From: Flavobacterium sp.
GTDB lineage: Bacteria > Bacteroidota > Bacteroidia > Flavobacteriales > Flavobacteriaceae
Length of the DNA: 64,000 nucleotides
Assembly (NCBI GenBank): GCA_024644655.1
Contig: JAHEHJ010000005.1
Location: 1-64,000, forward strand
Reading direction: 5' to 3'
The notes under the pieces were generated by a model. That model did no database searches. It was not told the DNA's origin and saw nothing but the letters and a program-made list of their open reading frames with translations. Every line of letters starts with the position of its first letter. Position 1 is the stretch's first letter. Both the position numbers and the translations under genes were made by a program. Positions 25,802-35,776 of this stretch are shown piece by piece.

Positions 25802-27109
25802 TTACATACTCAAATTACCGGCTAAAGTCTTTAAACTTATTTCGTATAATTTGGTTTGGAATTGGGCATTGCTATACCGTACTAAAGCTTCTATATAATT
25901 CAATTGTGCCGTTCTGAAATCTATGGAAGTAAGGGTGCCAATTTTGTATTTGGCTAAAGTAATATCCAAATTTTGCTTGGCAATAGCGGTATTGCTCTCT
26001 TCGATTTTAACCAATGCTAAATTGGTTTGATAACTTTGGAAAGCGGTTGTCAATTGGCTCATTACTATCGATTCTTGTTGTTGTATCGCTATAGTGGCAT
26101 TGTCCAATTGATATTTGGCTACTTTTTCACTGCGATTTTGATTGAACCCATTAAATAAAGGTACTGCTGCCGAAACACCATAGGTTATTCCATTTCCTTG
26201 TGATTGGGTTACAAAACCCAAAGAGGCTTCAGTATGCGTAAAATTATAGCCCGAATTGAATTTTACAGTAGGATATCGTCCAGCTTTGACTTGTTTGAGT
26301 TGCAATTCGGCACTGTTTTTAGCGATGATTTGATTTTGTAAATCTGGATTTTGGGCTGCGGCTAACTTTTTCAATTCCTCTAAGGAAAGCGTATTGTCTA
26401 TAGTGACCTCTTGTGAAACTTGAAAATCAATTTGTACATCGCGCGCTAACAGTTCGTTCAAATGCGTTTTGGTAGTAGCTAATTGTTCCTTTTGTTTTAA
26501 TTGAACCGAGTGGTCGGCATTCCAATCGACTTGTGCATTGAGTACTTCTAATTTTGAAGCTTTTCCAATAGTAAATCGGTTTTGAGCCGTCGTTACTCTT
26601 TGTTGGGAAATCTGCAATGCGGTATCTTGGGCTTTAATTTGTTGTTGTTGTTGCACCAAATCATAATAGGTGATATACACATCGCTAATTTTGTTGAGGA
26701 GGGTCATCTTCAATTGGGTTTCCCCTTGCTGTTCAAGTAATTGTAATTGCTCTTTTTTAGCAAACATTTTTAAGCCATCAAATAGTGTCCAGTCTAATCC
26801 TATGCCATAGATTAAGCTACTGTTTTTAGCACCGTCTACGGTTTGAACCGTTCCATTTGATTGGGTTTGTTTGGTGTGTAAGGTGCTGTTTGAATTGGTT
26901 AGTGTTGCATTGATAGAAGGCAACATACCCGCATTGCCAAAACTGTTGTTGGTTTGGCTAATTTTTAACTCATTTTTGGCCAATTTGATGGCAAAATTAT
27001 TATCCAAAGCTATTTTGATGGCCTCATCTAAGGTTAAGGTTTCTTGAGCAAAAGTAGTAGAAGCCCAACCCATCAGTAGTACTAGTAGTAGAAGTGATTT
27101 TGTTTTCAT
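25802..27109 (-). CDS. TolC-family outer membrane efflux protein
   Basis: 435-residue outer membrane channel of a tripartite pump. A signal peptide (ending STTFAQ) is followed by two OEP repeats of long helices, beginning LTLDEAIKIALDNNFAIKLA. Gln/Leu-rich coiled coils lie near 125-200 and 330-420. There is no lipobox, so it is anchored only by its barrel. It is the last gene of the operon: the RND gene ends five bases before its start. With the adaptor and RND pump it makes a complete efflux system. Confidence 0.93.
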   Translation of the reverse strand: MKTKSLLLLVLLMGWASTTFAQETLTLDEAIKIALDNNFAIKLAKNELKISQTNNSFGNAGMLPSINATLTNSNSTLHTKQTQSNGTVQTVDGAKNSSLIYGIGLDWTLFDGLKMFAKKEQLQLLEQQGETQLKMTLLNKISDVYITYYDLVQQQQQIKAQDTALQISQQRVTTAQNRFTIGKASKLEVLNAQVDWNADHSVQLKQKEQLATTKTHLNELLARDVQIDFQVSQEVTIDNTLSLEELKKLAAAQNPDLQNQIIAKNSAELQLKQVKAGRYPTVKFNSGYNFTHTEASLGFVTQSQGNGITYGVSAAVPLFNGFNQNRSEKVAKYQLDNATIAIQQQESIVMSQLTTAFQSYQTNLALVKIEESNTAIAKQNLDITLAKYKIGTLTSIDFRTAQLNYIEALVRYSNAQFQTKLYEISLKTLAGNLSM

Positions 27110-27114
27110 GGCAA

Positions 27115-30100
27115 TTACGATTCTAAGGATTCTAAATGATCAAATTCAGGATGGTGTGTTCGTTTTTTGGACCACATGAAGTAAAGGGCAGGTATAACAA
27201 ATAAAGTCAGTACCAAAGAGAATATAGTACCTCCCACAATTACAACACCCATACCAATTCGACTGGTTGAAGCAGCACCTATAGAAAGTGCTATAGGTAA
27301 GGCTCCCAACGAAATGGCCAAACTTGTCATTAAAATAGGGCGGAGTCTCGCTTCTGCAGCTTCTAGAATTGCATCGTATTTCGATTTGCCTTGTTCCCGC
27401 AATTGATTTGCGAATTCAACTATAAGAATACCGTTTTTAGTTACCAGTCCGATAAGCATTACCGTTCCAATTTGGCTGAAGATATTCCAGGTTTGTCCAA
27501 ACAACCACAGCGAAAATAGGGCACCTGCTACCGCCATAGGTACAGTTAATATAATAATGAATGGGTCAATAAAACTTTCGAATTGGGCTGCCAGTATTAA
27601 GAAAATAAGCAATAAGGCTAAGCCAAAAGCAAACGAAGTATTGGAACCACTCTCTACAAAATCTCGTGATTCACCGCCTAAATCCGTGGTGAAAGTGTCA
27701 TCAAGCACTTTTTCTTTTATACGATTCATGGCATCAATTCCATCTCCAATACTTTTTCCAGGGGCTAATCCTGCCATTACAGTAGCTGACATATTTCGGT
27801 TGTTGTGGTACAATTGAGGCGGATTGCTTTTTTCTTCTATCGAAACGACATTGTCCATTTGAATCAATTCACCTTTATTGTTTTTGACATACATAGAAGT
27901 GATGTCTAAGGGTTGTGACCGATCTTTTTCTTCAAATTGACCTATAACTTGGTATTGTCTACCGTTCTTTAAGAAATACCCAAACCGTTGTCCACTCAAC
28001 GATAATTGAAGTGTTTGGGCAATATCCAATACGGATATGCCTAAGCTTTCCGCTTTTTCACGGTCGATACTTACATTGATTTCGGGTTTGTTGAATTTTA
28101 AATTCACATCAGAAATGGCAAAGGTGGGGTCTTTACCCACTTCATCCATAAACTCGGGTATCTTTTCGCGAAGTTTCTCAAAGTTGGGTGCTTGAATGAT
28201 GTACTGAATCGGTAATCCTCCTTTTTTATTCACCGCTATGGTGGGTTGTTCCGTTACCGAAATTTTGGCATCGGCATATTTTTTTGTCCATTTGGTAAGG
28301 TTTTCTGCTAATTCCTTTTGGGATCGTTTTCTCATGTTAGGATCCACTAAGGCAATTCGAATTCGGCCACTATTGGTTGCAGAAGCATTGAATCCAGGAG
28401 CAGTAATCACTAAACTTACTCGCTTTTCTGGAATTGAATCATCAATGAGTTGGGAGAGTTCTTGCATAAAGCGATCGGTATATGCATAGGAAGAACCTTC
28501 GGCAGTTGTGGTAGAAATGACTATTGCTCCTCGGTCGTCATAGGGAGCCGTTTCTTTTTGTAGGAGGGTAAAGAATAAATAGATAAGACCAAAACATCCT
28601 ATTAGTATTGGAAAACTCCACCATTTTCTTTTCATAAATAGTGTTAATGAGTGGGTATATCCGCTATTTAGTTTTTGGAAGAAAGGTTCAGTGAGTTGGT
28701 AGAATTTTGTTTTCTTTTGTTCCCCACCTTTCATCAAATAGGCATTTAACATTGGGGTAAGGGTTAGTGACACAAATGCTGAGACCAATACGGCCGCACC
28801 AATCACAATTCCAAATTCCCTAAATAAGCGTCCCACAAATCCTTCTAAAAATATTACAGGAAGAAATACAGCTGCCAATGTGATGGATATCGAAACGACA
28901 GCAAAGAATATTTCGTTTGAGCCTTTGATAGCAGCTTCAATAGGAGACATGCCTTGTTCAACTTTTTTGAAAATATTTTCCGTGACTACTATACCGTCAT
29001 CTACGACTAAACCAGTGGCTAATACGATAGCCAATAAGGTGAGGACATTGATTGAAAAGCCAAATAACCACATGATGAAAAAGGTGGCAATTAAGGAAAC
29101 GGGAATATCAATTAAGGGTCTAAAGGCAATGGCCCAATCTCTAAAAAACAAATAGATAATCAGAATAACCAATAGGATTGAAATACCCAAAGTTTCTACC
29201 ACCTCTATAACCGATTTCTTCACGAAAAGCGTATTGTCAATAGCAATGTTGAGTTTAATGTCTTTTGGGGCATCTTTCTTTAAAATGTCAAATTTTTTAT
29301 AAAAGGCCTTTGAGATATCTAGATAGTTTGACCCGGGTAGTGGTATGATAGCGACTCCCACAAGAGGAGTTCCCGATTGAACCATTTTAGTTTCTACGAC
29401 TTCGGGTCCTAATTCGGCTTTGCCAATATCACTAAGTTTAACGATTTTATCACCTTCCGTTTTGATGATAATGTTGTTGAACTCTTCGGGTTTGGATAAA
29501 TTTCCAACGGTTTTAACGGTAAGTTCGGTTGTATTCCCCGTTAACTTACCCGAAGGCAATTCTACATTTTGTTGGTTCAGCGCATTTTTAACATCGGATA
29601 CGGTACACCCATAAGACGTTAATTTGATGGGATCTATCCACAAGCGCATGGCATAGCGTTTTTGACCCCAAATTTGGATGCCACTTACCCCTGGAATAGT
29701 TTCCAATCGGGGACCAATTGTATTTTCTGCAAAATCACTGAGTTCCAATTGACTTTTAGTATCGCTTTGAATGGTCATCGATATGATGGCATCGGCATTG
29801 GCATCGGCTTTAGACACTACAGGAGGGGCATCAATATCTTTAGGTAAAGTTTTAGCCGCTAGTGCTACTTTATCCCGCACATCATTGGCTGCTGCTTCTA
29901 AATCTTTGTCTAGATTGAATTCTACTGTGATGGTACTCGTACCTTGTACACTTGAAGAAGTTATGTTTTTGATTCCGTCTATAGAATTAATCGCTTTTTC
30001 TATAGGCTCTGTAATTTGAGATTCTATAATGTCGGAATTGGCTCCCGCATAATCCGTACGAATTGATATTTGAGCTGGGTCAATAGAAGGAAACTCACGA

Positions 30101-30201
30101 ACCCCTAAAAATTTATACCCAATGAGTCCAAACAAAATGATGGTTAGGTTCAATACAATGGTGAGTACGGGTCTTTTAATGCTTATAGTAGATAAACTCA
30201 T
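27115..30201 (-). CDS. RND efflux transporter, HAE1 (AcrB) family
   Basis: 1028-residue inner-membrane, proton-driven pump. It starts with the typical ISIKRPVLTIVLNL first helix. Two large periplasmic domains are flanked by twelve transmembrane helices. The proton-relay Asp pair is in helix 4 (ATGLVVDDGIVVTENIF), with EGFVGRLFREFGIVIG after it and the second-half GLVTKNGILIVEFANQ. The HAE1 class exports hydrophobic and amphiphilic drugs; the substrates here are unknown. It is the middle gene of the adaptor-pump-TolC operon. No dedicated repressor gene lies beside it. Confidence 0.96.
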   Translation of the reverse strand: MSLSTISIKRPVLTIVLNLTIILFGLIGYKFLGVREFPSIDPAQISIRTDYAGANSDIIESQITEPIEKAINSIDGIKNITSSSVQGTSTITVEFNLDKDLEAAANDVRDKVALAAKTLPKDIDAPPVVSKADANADAIISMTIQSDTKSQLELSDFAENTIGPRLETIPGVSGIQIWGQKRYAMRLWIDPIKLTSYGCTVSDVKNALNQQNVELPSGKLTGNTTELTVKTVGNLSKPEEFNNIIIKTEGDKIVKLSDIGKAELGPEVVETKMVQSGTPLVGVAIIPLPGSNYLDISKAFYKKFDILKKDAPKDIKLNIAIDNTLFVKKSVIEVVETLGISILLVILIIYLFFRDWAIAFRPLIDIPVSLIATFFIMWLFGFSINVLTLLAIVLATGLVVDDGIVVTENIFKKVEQGMSPIEAAIKGSNEIFFAVVSISITLAAVFLPVIFLEGFVGRLFREFGIVIGAAVLVSAFVSLTLTPMLNAYLMKGGEQKKTKFYQLTEPFFQKLNSGYTHSLTLFMKRKWWSFPILIGCFGLIYLFFTLLQKETAPYDDRGAIVISTTTAEGSSYAYTDRFMQELSQLIDDSIPEKRVSLVITAPGFNASATNSGRIRIALVDPNMRKRSQKELAENLTKWTKKYADAKISVTEQPTIAVNKKGGLPIQYIIQAPNFEKLREKIPEFMDEVGKDPTFAISDVNLKFNKPEINVSIDREKAESLGISVLDIAQTLQLSLSGQRFGYFLKNGRQYQVIGQFEEKDRSQPLDITSMYVKNNKGELIQMDNVVSIEEKSNPPQLYHNNRNMSATVMAGLAPGKSIGDGIDAMNRIKEKVLDDTFTTDLGGESRDFVESGSNTSFAFGLALLLIFLILAAQFESFIDPFIIILTVPMAVAGALFSLWLFGQTWNIFSQIGTVMLIGLVTKNGILIVEFANQLREQGKSKYDAILEAAEARLRPILMTSLAISLGALPIALSIGAASTSRIGMGVVIVGGTIFSLVLTLFVIPALYFMWSKKRTHHPEFDHLESLES

Positions 30202-30250
30202 AATGTCAATTGCGAATAAATAATCTCATTAATGGAATCAAGTGCGGTTA

Positions 30251-31309
30251 TTATTTATGAATTACCTTGATTGGAGCTTCATCTTTTAAAGACATTACTC
30301 CTGTTGTAATTAAGGAATCCCCTGCTTTTAATCCAGAAAGGACCACTACGGAGTTTTCGGTTCGAGTGGTGGTTTCTACCATTACTTCGTGTGCCATTCC
30401 TTGATGGGCCACGTAAACTTTTTTACCATTTTGAACTGGAACTATAACTTGAGAAGGTACGATTATAGCATCTTTTACATGGGTAAGAGGAAGCGAAATC
30501 GTGGCAAAAGTTCCCGGAATCAATTTCCCCGATGCATTATTGGTTAGGGCTTTTATTTTTAACGTTCTAGTGGTCGTTTCAATTTCAGGTTCTAACGCAT
30601 ATATTTTTGCTTTGAAAGTCTCGGTATTATTAGGAACTGTAAAAGAGATTTCAGAATTGGGTACAATAGAAGAAGCATATTTTTCGGGTAAGGAGAAGGT
30701 GAGCTTCAACGGATTTGTTGCGACCAACTTTGCAATTAAAGTAGTAGGCGTCACATAGGTACCCGGTGATATACTTCGAAGACCTATTTTTCCTGAGAAA
30801 GGTGCTCTTACTGTGGTTTTGGCAATTTGAGCTTGTATAAGTTGTGTTTGTGCTTTTGCCGTTCTATACTCGGCACTTGCCATATCATATTCTTCTTGGC
30901 TAATGGCTTCCTTTTGTAATAACAATTTGGCTCTTCTCTCGTTTTCAGAGGCTAATGCTTCTTTCGTCTTAGCTTGAGATACTTGTGCTCGGAGTTCAAT
31001 GTCATTGACTTTAAATAACACTTGTCCTTTGCTTACTGTATTTCCCTCTTCAAATGAAATTTTCTCAACTATTCCTGCCACTTCACTTCGTATTTCCACT
31101 TGTTCATTAGCTTCGATAGACCCAGATAGAGATAATGAGTTTGAAAAATCTTGTGTTTGAAGTACAAGAACTTCAACGGATATAGGCGATTTTTTATCTT
31201 TTTTATCTTTCCCTTTATCGCTTTCGGCATTGTTTTTTGTGATGCGGTAGGCAATCATGCCACCTAAGGATAGTACAAGTAGTGCGAGTATAATAGATTT
31301 AATTTTCAT
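30251..31309 (-). CDS. RND pump periplasmic adaptor (membrane fusion protein)
   Basis: 352-residue HlyD/AcrA-type adaptor. An N-terminal membrane anchor (about 4-22) lacks a lipobox. The biotinyl-lipoyl half-motif is EVRSEVAGIVEKISFEEGN-like (it reads EIRSEVAGIV here). A helical hairpin covers about 100-165, the second lipoyl half is VRAPFSGKIGLRSISPGTYV (divided after GKIG), and a beta-barrel and membrane-proximal domain end the chain. It links the RND pump to the TolC protein. It is the first gene of the operon, 49 bases before the pump gene. Confidence 0.94.
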   Translation of the reverse strand: MKIKSIILALLVLSLGGMIAYRITKNNAESDKGKDKKDKKSPISVEVLVLQTQDFSNSLSLSGSIEANEQVEIRSEVAGIVEKISFEEGNTVSKGQVLFKVNDIELRAQVSQAKTKEALASENERRAKLLLQKEAISQEEYDMASAEYRTAKAQTQLIQAQIAKTTVRAPFSGKIGLRSISPGTYVTPTTLIAKLVATNPLKLTFSLPEKYASSIVPNSEISFTVPNNTETFKAKIYALEPEIETTTRTLKIKALTNNASGKLIPGTFATISLPLTHVKDAIIVPSQVIVPVQNGKKVYVAHQGMAHEVMVETTTRTENSVVVLSGLKAGDSLITTGVMSLKDEAPIKVIHK

Positions 31310-31405
31310 TTCAATGGGAGGGTGATTATAGTGTATTGTTTAGTAGTTCAAATTTAATTCTTAGTTTTCAAAAAGGGAGTACTCTTGGCCTTTATTTAAC
31401 ACAAT

Positions 31406-33514
31406 TTAGCTGATGTAATTCCAGATGTTTTTCTTTTGGGTTAATTCGATAAATACCGCACGCAAGGTTTGGTGTTCGGGCAAAGTCATGGAGGTGTCTT
31501 TCTTTAATAGTTTTAGGGCTTCGTGACGTGCCAATAAAAGGATGTCTTTATCCTTTACTAAATCCGCAATTTGCAAATTGAGGACGCCACTTTGTTGTTT
31601 TCCCATAATATCACCAGGGCCTCTTAATTTCAAATCTACTTCTGCAATTTCAAATCCATCGTTGGTGGCACACATGGTTTCTATTCGGGTTTTACTTTCC
31701 GAAGATAATTTATGTGAGGTCATCAATATGCAATAACTTTGTTCAGCTCCCCGACCCACACGACCTCTTAATTGGTGCAATTGGGAGAGACCAAAGCGTT
31801 CTGCACTTTCTATAATCATCACACTAGCATTGGGAACATTCACCCCCACTTCAATAACAGTAGTGGCAATCATAATGTTGGTTTTGCCTTCTGTAAACCG
31901 TTTCATTTCTAGGTCTTTGTCAGCGGGTTTCATTTTGCCATGCACCATAGAAATACTGTATTGAGGCAAGGGAAAATCACGAGAAATACTTTCATAACCA
32001 TCCATTAAATCCTTGTAATCCATTGTTTCACTTTCTTGTATCAAAGGATAAACTATGTAAATCTGCCTGCCTTTAGCAATTTCATCTTTGATAAATTTCC
32101 AAACTTTCAATCTATTGCTGTCAAAACGATGCACGGTTTGAATCGGTTTTCTACCTGGAGGCAATTCATCAATTACGGATATGTCTAAATCCCCATACAA
32201 GCTCATAGCTAAGGTTCTGGGTATAGGTGTAGCAGTCATGACAAGTATGTGGGGTGGGATTTGATTTTTCTGCCAAAGTTTACTGCGTTGTTCTACACCA
32301 AAACGGTGTTGTTCATCAATAATGGCTAATCCTAAATTTTGGAATTTTACTTTATCTTCTAGTAGGGCATGGGTGCCAATGAGAATATGAAGTGTTCCAT
32401 TTTCCAATTCTTCGTGTATAATTTTGCGTTCGGAAGTTTTTGTGGAACCAGTTAGTATTTTTATGTTGAGGTTTAACCCTTGAGCCAATTCCGATACACC
32501 TTGAAAATGCTGGTTGGCTAAAATTTCGGTGGGAGCCATTAAACAACTTTGAAACCCATTATCTAAAGCAATGAGCATTGCCATCAAGGCCACTATAGTT
32601 TTTCCCGAACCAACATCCCCTTGTAACAACCGATTCATTTGGGCATTGGAACCTAAGTCGTTTCGAATTTCTTTGAGAACTTTCTTTTGTGCGTTGGTCA
32701 ATTCAAAGGGCAAATGGTTTTGGTAGAACGAATTGAAATTGGCCCCAATATTGGTAAAAGGGTGTCCTTTGATTTTGTGTTTTCGAACCAAGTTTTTGGT
32801 AATCAATTGCAGTTGGATGAAGAATAACTCTTCAAATTTCAAACGAAATTGAGCGCGCGCAAGTAGTTCAGCACTCTTTGGAAAGTGAATGTTAAATAGG
32901 GCCGCATTCTTAGGAATTAATTTCAATTCCTCGATGAGGTATTGCGGTAATGTTTCGGTAAATTTTGCTTGGGTTTCTACAAAGAGTTGCTGCATCATTT
33001 TGTTGATGACGCGATTGGAAATTCCTCTATTGGTTAAGGTCTCAGTGGAAGGATATACAGGTTGTAAAGCAGAACGAAGGCTTTTTTCGTGTTCTGTAAA
33101 CAATTCCATTTCGGGATGAGGCATGTTATACGAGCCATTGAAAGAGGAAACTTTTCCAAAAATCACATAGGGGATGTTAAGTTTTAAGGTGTCCCGAATC
33201 CATTTGTGTCCTTGAAACCAAACCAATTCCATTTCACCCGTTTCATCCACAAATGAGGCTACTAATCGCTTTTTGGATTTACCAAACTCAACGGTTTTGA
33301 TGTGTATTATTTTGCCAATAATTTGAACTTCAGCGGGATTGTTTTGAAGTTCGTTAATCTTATAATACCGCGTTCTGTCAATATACCGATTGGGATAAAA
33401 ATTAATTAAATCTTCATACCGATGAATGCCAAGCTCCTTTCTCAATAGCTCCCCGCGTTGGGGACCAACACCTTTTAGGTATTCTATTGAAGTTTGTAAT
33501 AATGGATTTGACAT
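31406..33514 (-). CDS. recG: ATP-dependent DNA helicase RecG
   Basis: 702-residue branch-migration helicase that remodels stalled forks and Holliday junctions. The N-terminal wedge/OB domain (about 1-230) opens with TSIEYLKGVGPQRGELL. Walker A is GDVGSGKTIVA, motif Ia PTEILANQHF, motif II DEQH in place of DEAH, and motif III TATPIPRT. Motif VI is in GRVGRG, and a C-terminal RecG wedge/TRG region follows. I start at the ATG at 33514, since the longer frame begins with GTG at 33526. The gene is divergent from the M1 peptidase gene. Confidence 0.97.
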   Translation of the reverse strand: MSNPLLQTSIEYLKGVGPQRGELLRKELGIHRYEDLINFYPNRYIDRTRYYKINELQNNPAEVQIIGKIIHIKTVEFGKSKKRLVASFVDETGEMELVWFQGHKWIRDTLKLNIPYVIFGKVSSFNGSYNMPHPEMELFTEHEKSLRSALQPVYPSTETLTNRGISNRVINKMMQQLFVETQAKFTETLPQYLIEELKLIPKNAALFNIHFPKSAELLARAQFRLKFEELFFIQLQLITKNLVRKHKIKGHPFTNIGANFNSFYQNHLPFELTNAQKKVLKEIRNDLGSNAQMNRLLQGDVGSGKTIVALMAMLIALDNGFQSCLMAPTEILANQHFQGVSELAQGLNLNIKILTGSTKTSERKIIHEELENGTLHILIGTHALLEDKVKFQNLGLAIIDEQHRFGVEQRSKLWQKNQIPPHILVMTATPIPRTLAMSLYGDLDISVIDELPPGRKPIQTVHRFDSNRLKVWKFIKDEIAKGRQIYIVYPLIQESETMDYKDLMDGYESISRDFPLPQYSISMVHGKMKPADKDLEMKRFTEGKTNIMIATTVIEVGVNVPNASVMIIESAERFGLSQLHQLRGRVGRGAEQSYCILMTSHKLSSESKTRIETMCATNDGFEIAEVDLKLRGPGDIMGKQQSGVLNLQIADLVKDKDILLLARHEALKLLKKDTSMTLPEHQTLRAVFIELTQKKNIWNYIS

Positions 33515-33619
33515 TTTTTGTAGCACAAGTTTATCCTAGCGAAGATAGTTTTTTAATTTGAAATTTCGAAAAGGGAAACCAGTGAAAATGATTATATTCG
33601 TAGGACATAATTTAAAGTA

Positions 33620-35710
33620 ATGCGTATCTTTTTATTTCTTTTTATAGGCTGTTGGTCCTATGCACAACAATCGACATTTGTAGATTTCAAAACACTTGAT
33701 GCGAGTATACACATCGATGCAATGGATCATAAAGTTAAGGGGGAAGTGAAGTATGTTTTTGAAGTAAAAAACCCAATAGATACTATTAAGATAGATGCTC
33801 AAAAAATGATTTTTAAAGAAGTGAAAATTAATGATAAATCGGTCCGATTTGTCAATTTGGGCAAAAATTTAAAGTTGTTTGAAGGCTATACGTTAGGACC
33901 CAATATCCTTACGTTTACTTATGAGGCTAAGCCAAAACAAACCTTGTATTTCAATGGAGATTTTTCAAGTTCGGTAATATCCAATCAGCAAATTTGGACT
34001 CAAGGGCAAGGAAAGTATACCAGTCATTGGTTGCCCAGTTTTGATGATGTCAATGAAAAAGTGCTGTTTAATTTGAAATTTAGTTTTGACAAGCGCTATC
34101 AAGTGATTTCTAATGGAATTTTGAAAAAGGAAATTCGAAAAGGAAATGAAATGGAATGGCAGTATAGCATGAAGAAACCCATGAGTTCTTATTTGGTTAT
34201 GGTAGCTATTGGTGATTTTAGAAATACAATACAATCGTCTAAATCGGGTATACCTTTACAATACTTTATACAACCCAAAGACACGGCTAAGTTTGAAGCT
34301 ACCTATCGGTATTCTAAACGAATATTTGATTATTTAGAAAAGGAAATAGGAGTGAAATACCCTTGGAAGGTATACAAGCAAATACCGGTTGAGGATTTTT
34401 TATATGCAGGTATGGAAAATACATCAGCAACACTTTTTTCAGAAGATTTTGTGGTGGATGCGATAGGTTTTAATGATAGGAATTATATCAATGTTAATGC
34501 TCATGAATTGGCTCATCAGTGGTTTGGGGATTTAGTTACCGCGAAATCTGGAACCCACCATTGGTTACAAGAAGGCTTTGCTACTTATTATGCGATGTTA
34601 GCCGAAAAAGAAATTTTTGGCGATGATTATTTTTACCATCAATTGTACCGCACATCTTTGCAATTGCGTAATGCCTCCAAAACGGATACGATTCCCGTAT
34701 TGAATGAGAAGGCTAGTAGTTTGTCGTATTACCAAAAAGGCGCCTGGGCATTGCATGTGCTACGCGAGTCTATCGGAGCAAAAGCTTTTAAGTCAGTGGT
34801 GAAAACCTATTTGAAAAAATACCAATATCAGAATGTCACTACGGATGATTTTTTAACTGAAGTGAAAAAGGTTGCTCCTGAATTTAATACAGAAGATTTC
34901 AAAAAAAGATGGTTGTTAGATTATCATTTCCAAACTGAGGAAGCCAATCTTGTATTGCGGAAGAGCCCTTTTTTGCAACGTCTTTTTGAAGTACAACAAT
35001 TGCGTAAAAATACCTTTGTAGAAAACAAAGAGCAATTTAAGTCGCTTATGAATTCAACATTGTATTATCCCATTAAAACGGAAATCTTATATCAAATTAA
35101 AGATCTTCCTTTTGAAGATAAAAAAGAGTTTTTACTCTTGGCTTTGCAATCCAAAGATGTAAAAGTTCGGCAAGCTGTAGCGGAGTTTACGGATGAAATT
35201 CCAGTAGAATTTAAGGCTTCTTATGAGACTTTATTGGATGACTCTTCTTATGATACTAAAGAAATTGCTTTAATTCGGTTGTTCAATAGTTTTCCAGATA
35301 GCCAGTTGGACTATCTGCAGAAAGCTAAGGATTGGAAGGGAAACAATGATTTGGGGCTCCGAACAACAATGTTGTTTTTAAGCCAAAAAGCAATTGGTTT
35401 AGATCCTAATCTTTCACTGAAGTATAAGAATGAACTATTTGATTATACTAATTCAAAGTATGAAAGTTCTATTAGGCAAAATGCCCTTCAAGCGGCGGTT
35501 CAATTGACTCCTATTGATGATCAAGTACTTCTGAATTTGGTTCAAGCCACGACTCATTTCAAATGGCAATTCAGCAAGTTTGCTAAGGAATACCTGCGTC
35601 AATTAATGACTCTTGATTCGTATAAAGAGCGATTTCAAAACCTTTTACCAAGTTTACCGACTGCAGAACAACAACAACTCGATAAATTACTTCACGATAA
35701 AAGAGAATAA
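33620..35710 (+). CDS. M1-family zinc metallopeptidase
   Basis: 696-residue secreted aminopeptidase-like enzyme. A short signal peptide (ending CWSYAQ) precedes an N-terminal beta domain. The catalytic domain has the substrate-binding GMENTSATLF and the zinc site HELAHQWFGD (His295, Glu296, His299), with the third ligand Glu318 in WLQEGFATYY, followed by a C-terminal alpha-helical repeat domain. The family usually has GAMEN; here the segment is AGMEN. It releases N-terminal residues from peptides in the periplasm. It is followed 66 bases later by comM, with no sign of a functional link. Confidence 0.93.
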   Translation: MRIFLFLFIGCWSYAQQSTFVDFKTLDASIHIDAMDHKVKGEVKYVFEVKNPIDTIKIDAQKMIFKEVKINDKSVRFVNLGKNLKLFEGYTLGPNILTFTYEAKPKQTLYFNGDFSSSVISNQQIWTQGQGKYTSHWLPSFDDVNEKVLFNLKFSFDKRYQVISNGILKKEIRKGNEMEWQYSMKKPMSSYLVMVAIGDFRNTIQSSKSGIPLQYFIQPKDTAKFEATYRYSKRIFDYLEKEIGVKYPWKVYKQIPVEDFLYAGMENTSATLFSEDFVVDAIGFNDRNYINVNAHELAHQWFGDLVTAKSGTHHWLQEGFATYYAMLAEKEIFGDDYFYHQLYRTSLQLRNASKTDTIPVLNEKASSLSYYQKGAWALHVLRESIGAKAFKSVVKTYLKKYQYQNVTTDDFLTEVKKVAPEFNTEDFKKRWLLDYHFQTEEANLVLRKSPFLQRLFEVQQLRKNTFVENKEQFKSLMNSTLYYPIKTEILYQIKDLPFEDKKEFLLLALQSKDVKVRQAVAEFTDEIPVEFKASYETLLDDSSYDTKEIALIRLFNSFPDSQLDYLQKAKDWKGNNDLGLRTTMLFLSQKAIGLDPNLSLKYKNELFDYTNSKYESSIRQNALQAAVQLTPIDDQVLLNLVQATTHFKWQFSKFAKEYLRQLMTLDSYKERFQNLLPSLPTAEQQQLDKLLHDKRE

Positions 35711-35776
35711 AATTCTCACGAATATGTGCTTTTTTGTAACTATTTTAGTATTTTTATTGTGCTTAAATAGAATGTT

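Noticed and set aside
31310..31405. Search for a TetR- or MarR-type repressor or operator before the efflux operon
   Set aside because: No gene fits and no convincing palindrome is visible; only a possible TAAATTTG box at 31349-31356, too weak to list.
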